This document shows, piece after piece, positions 4,329 to 5,006 of a stretch of DNA of 5,006 nucleotides. Location: the NCBI GenBank assembly GCA_045649855.1, contig JAZRQN010000029.1, positions 1 to 5,006 of the forward strand, in the 5' to 3' direction. Source of the DNA: URNF01 sp045649855 (GTDB taxonomy: Bacteria; Bacillota; Clostridia; Oscillospirales; Acutalibacteraceae). The notes beneath the pieces were generated by a model. That model did no database searches and was not told the origin of the DNA. It worked only from the letters and a program-made list of their open reading frames with translations. A program made the position numbers and the translations under genes. How positions within the stretch are numbered: position 1 is the first letter of the stretch; each line of letters begins with the position of its first letter.

Positions 4329-5006
4329 ATGAACAAGAAAGTCATTTTCAAAGGCGCGGCTACCGCATTGGTAACCCCGATGAACGCCGATTATTCGGTG
4401 AATTACGACCGTCTTACAACCCTCGTGGATGAACAGATCAAAAGTGGTATCGATGCACTGGTCATCTGTGGTACCACCGGCGAAAAATCCACCCTTAACT
4501 ATGCCGATCACGTCAAAGTGATCGAAACTGCCGTCAAGGCAGCAAACAAGCGCGTTCCCATCATCGCAGGCGCAGGTAGTAACGACACCGTATATTCGGT
4601 GGGGTTATGCAACGACGTGATGAGCGTCGGCGCGGACGCGCTGTTGATGGTAACTCCCTATTACAACAAGACCTCCCAAAAAGGTCTGATCGCACACTAC
4701 ACCTACGTTGCAGACCGTGTGGACGCACCCATTATCCTCTACAACGTGCCGTCCCGTACCGGTGTCAACATCCAACCTGAAACGTACAAAGAACTGGCGA
4801 AGCATCCCAACATCGTGGCTACCAAGGAAGCAAGCGGCGACATTTCCGCGATTGCGAAAATCCGCAGTCTGTGCGGTGATGACCTCACCTTGTATTCCGG
4901 TAACGACGATCAGATCGTACCGCTGATGTCTTTGGGCGGTGTGGGCGTTATCTCGGTGTTATCCAACGTAGTTCCCAAAGAAACGCACGATATGTGTGCG
5001 GCATAT
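4329..5006 (+). CDS. dapA: 4-hydroxy-tetrahydrodipicolinate synthase (C-terminus beyond window)
   Basis: The frame is open from an ATG at 4329 to the right edge, giving 226 of the usual 290-300 residues. DapA condenses pyruvate with aspartate 4-semialdehyde, the product of the preceding gene, in the first committed step to diaminopimelate and lysine. TIM-barrel landmarks are present: GTTGEKSTL (48-56) with the pyruvate-binding T49-T50, VTPYYNKTSQKG (108-119) with the conserved Y112, YNVPSRTG (138-145) with Y138 and R143, and the Schiff-base lysine K166 in VATKEASG (163-170). SGNDDQ (190-195) and GGVGVISV (203-210) also fit. All catalytic residues expected in this part are present. NKTSQ replaces the common NKP(S/T)Q, and I recall this variant from Clostridia. 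The SD is weak (AAGGGTGG, 4314-4321). Regulation by lysine cannot be judged because the C-terminal part is missing. Confidence 0.95.
   Translation, partial: MNKKVIFKGAATALVTPMNADYSVNYDRLTTLVDEQIKSGIDALVICGTTGEKSTLNYADHVKVIETAVKAANKRVPIIAGAGSNDTVYSVGLCNDVMSVGADALLMVTPYYNKTSQKGLIAHYTYVADRVDAPIILYNVPSRTGVNIQPETYKELAKHPNIVATKEASGDISAIAKIRSLCGDDLTLYSGNDDQIVPLMSLGGVGVISVLSNVVPKETHDMCAAY

Overview
The window is ordinary chromosomal housekeeping DNA, most likely from an anaerobic Bacillota of class Clostridia (Oscillospirales/Ruminococcaceae-like). Three things suggest this: the gene order queA-tgt-yajC-(YrzE/TIGR04086 membrane protein), an archaeal/fungal-type aspartate-semialdehyde dehydrogenase next to dapA, and purine-rich Shine-Dalgarno (SD) sites with sigma-A-like promoters. 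Coding DNA is of roughly balanced base composition by eye, while the intergenic gaps are AT-rich. The taxonomic call is inference from protein resemblance recalled from memory, not from a search.

Layout: two divergent transcription units share one 157-bp intergenic region (3048-3204). Leftward (minus strand) run queA (2022-3047), tgt (840-1970), yajC (369-746) and a membrane-protein gene of the YrzE/TIGR04086 type that runs off the left edge (1-303). Rightward (plus strand) run asd (3205-4281) and dapA (4329 to the right edge, incomplete).

Functions: Tgt inserts preQ1 at position 34 of GUN-anticodon tRNAs, and QueA then builds epoxyqueuosine on that base, so these two genes are consecutive steps of queuosine synthesis. 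No preQ1 synthesis genes are visible; the preQ1 source is outside the window or external. YajC is the small accessory subunit of the SecDF-YajC translocase complex. Asd makes aspartate 4-semialdehyde, and DapA condenses it with pyruvate, so the plus-strand pair is the entry to diaminopimelate/lysine (cell wall) synthesis; Asd also serves threonine and methionine synthesis.

The less ordinary material lies between the genes. The shared promoter region has back-to-back sigma-A-like promoters and a repeated CGCAAA(TT) motif that could be a common operator. Stem-loops end 0-4 nt upstream of the SD of several genes (tgt, asd, dapA, the YrzE-like gene and, weakly, yajC). YajC ends in a nine-aspartate tail encoded by a GAY triplet run. 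I see no mobile element, CRISPR array, tRNA, rRNA, classical riboswitch or convincing intrinsic terminator, and no clear novel multi-gene system.
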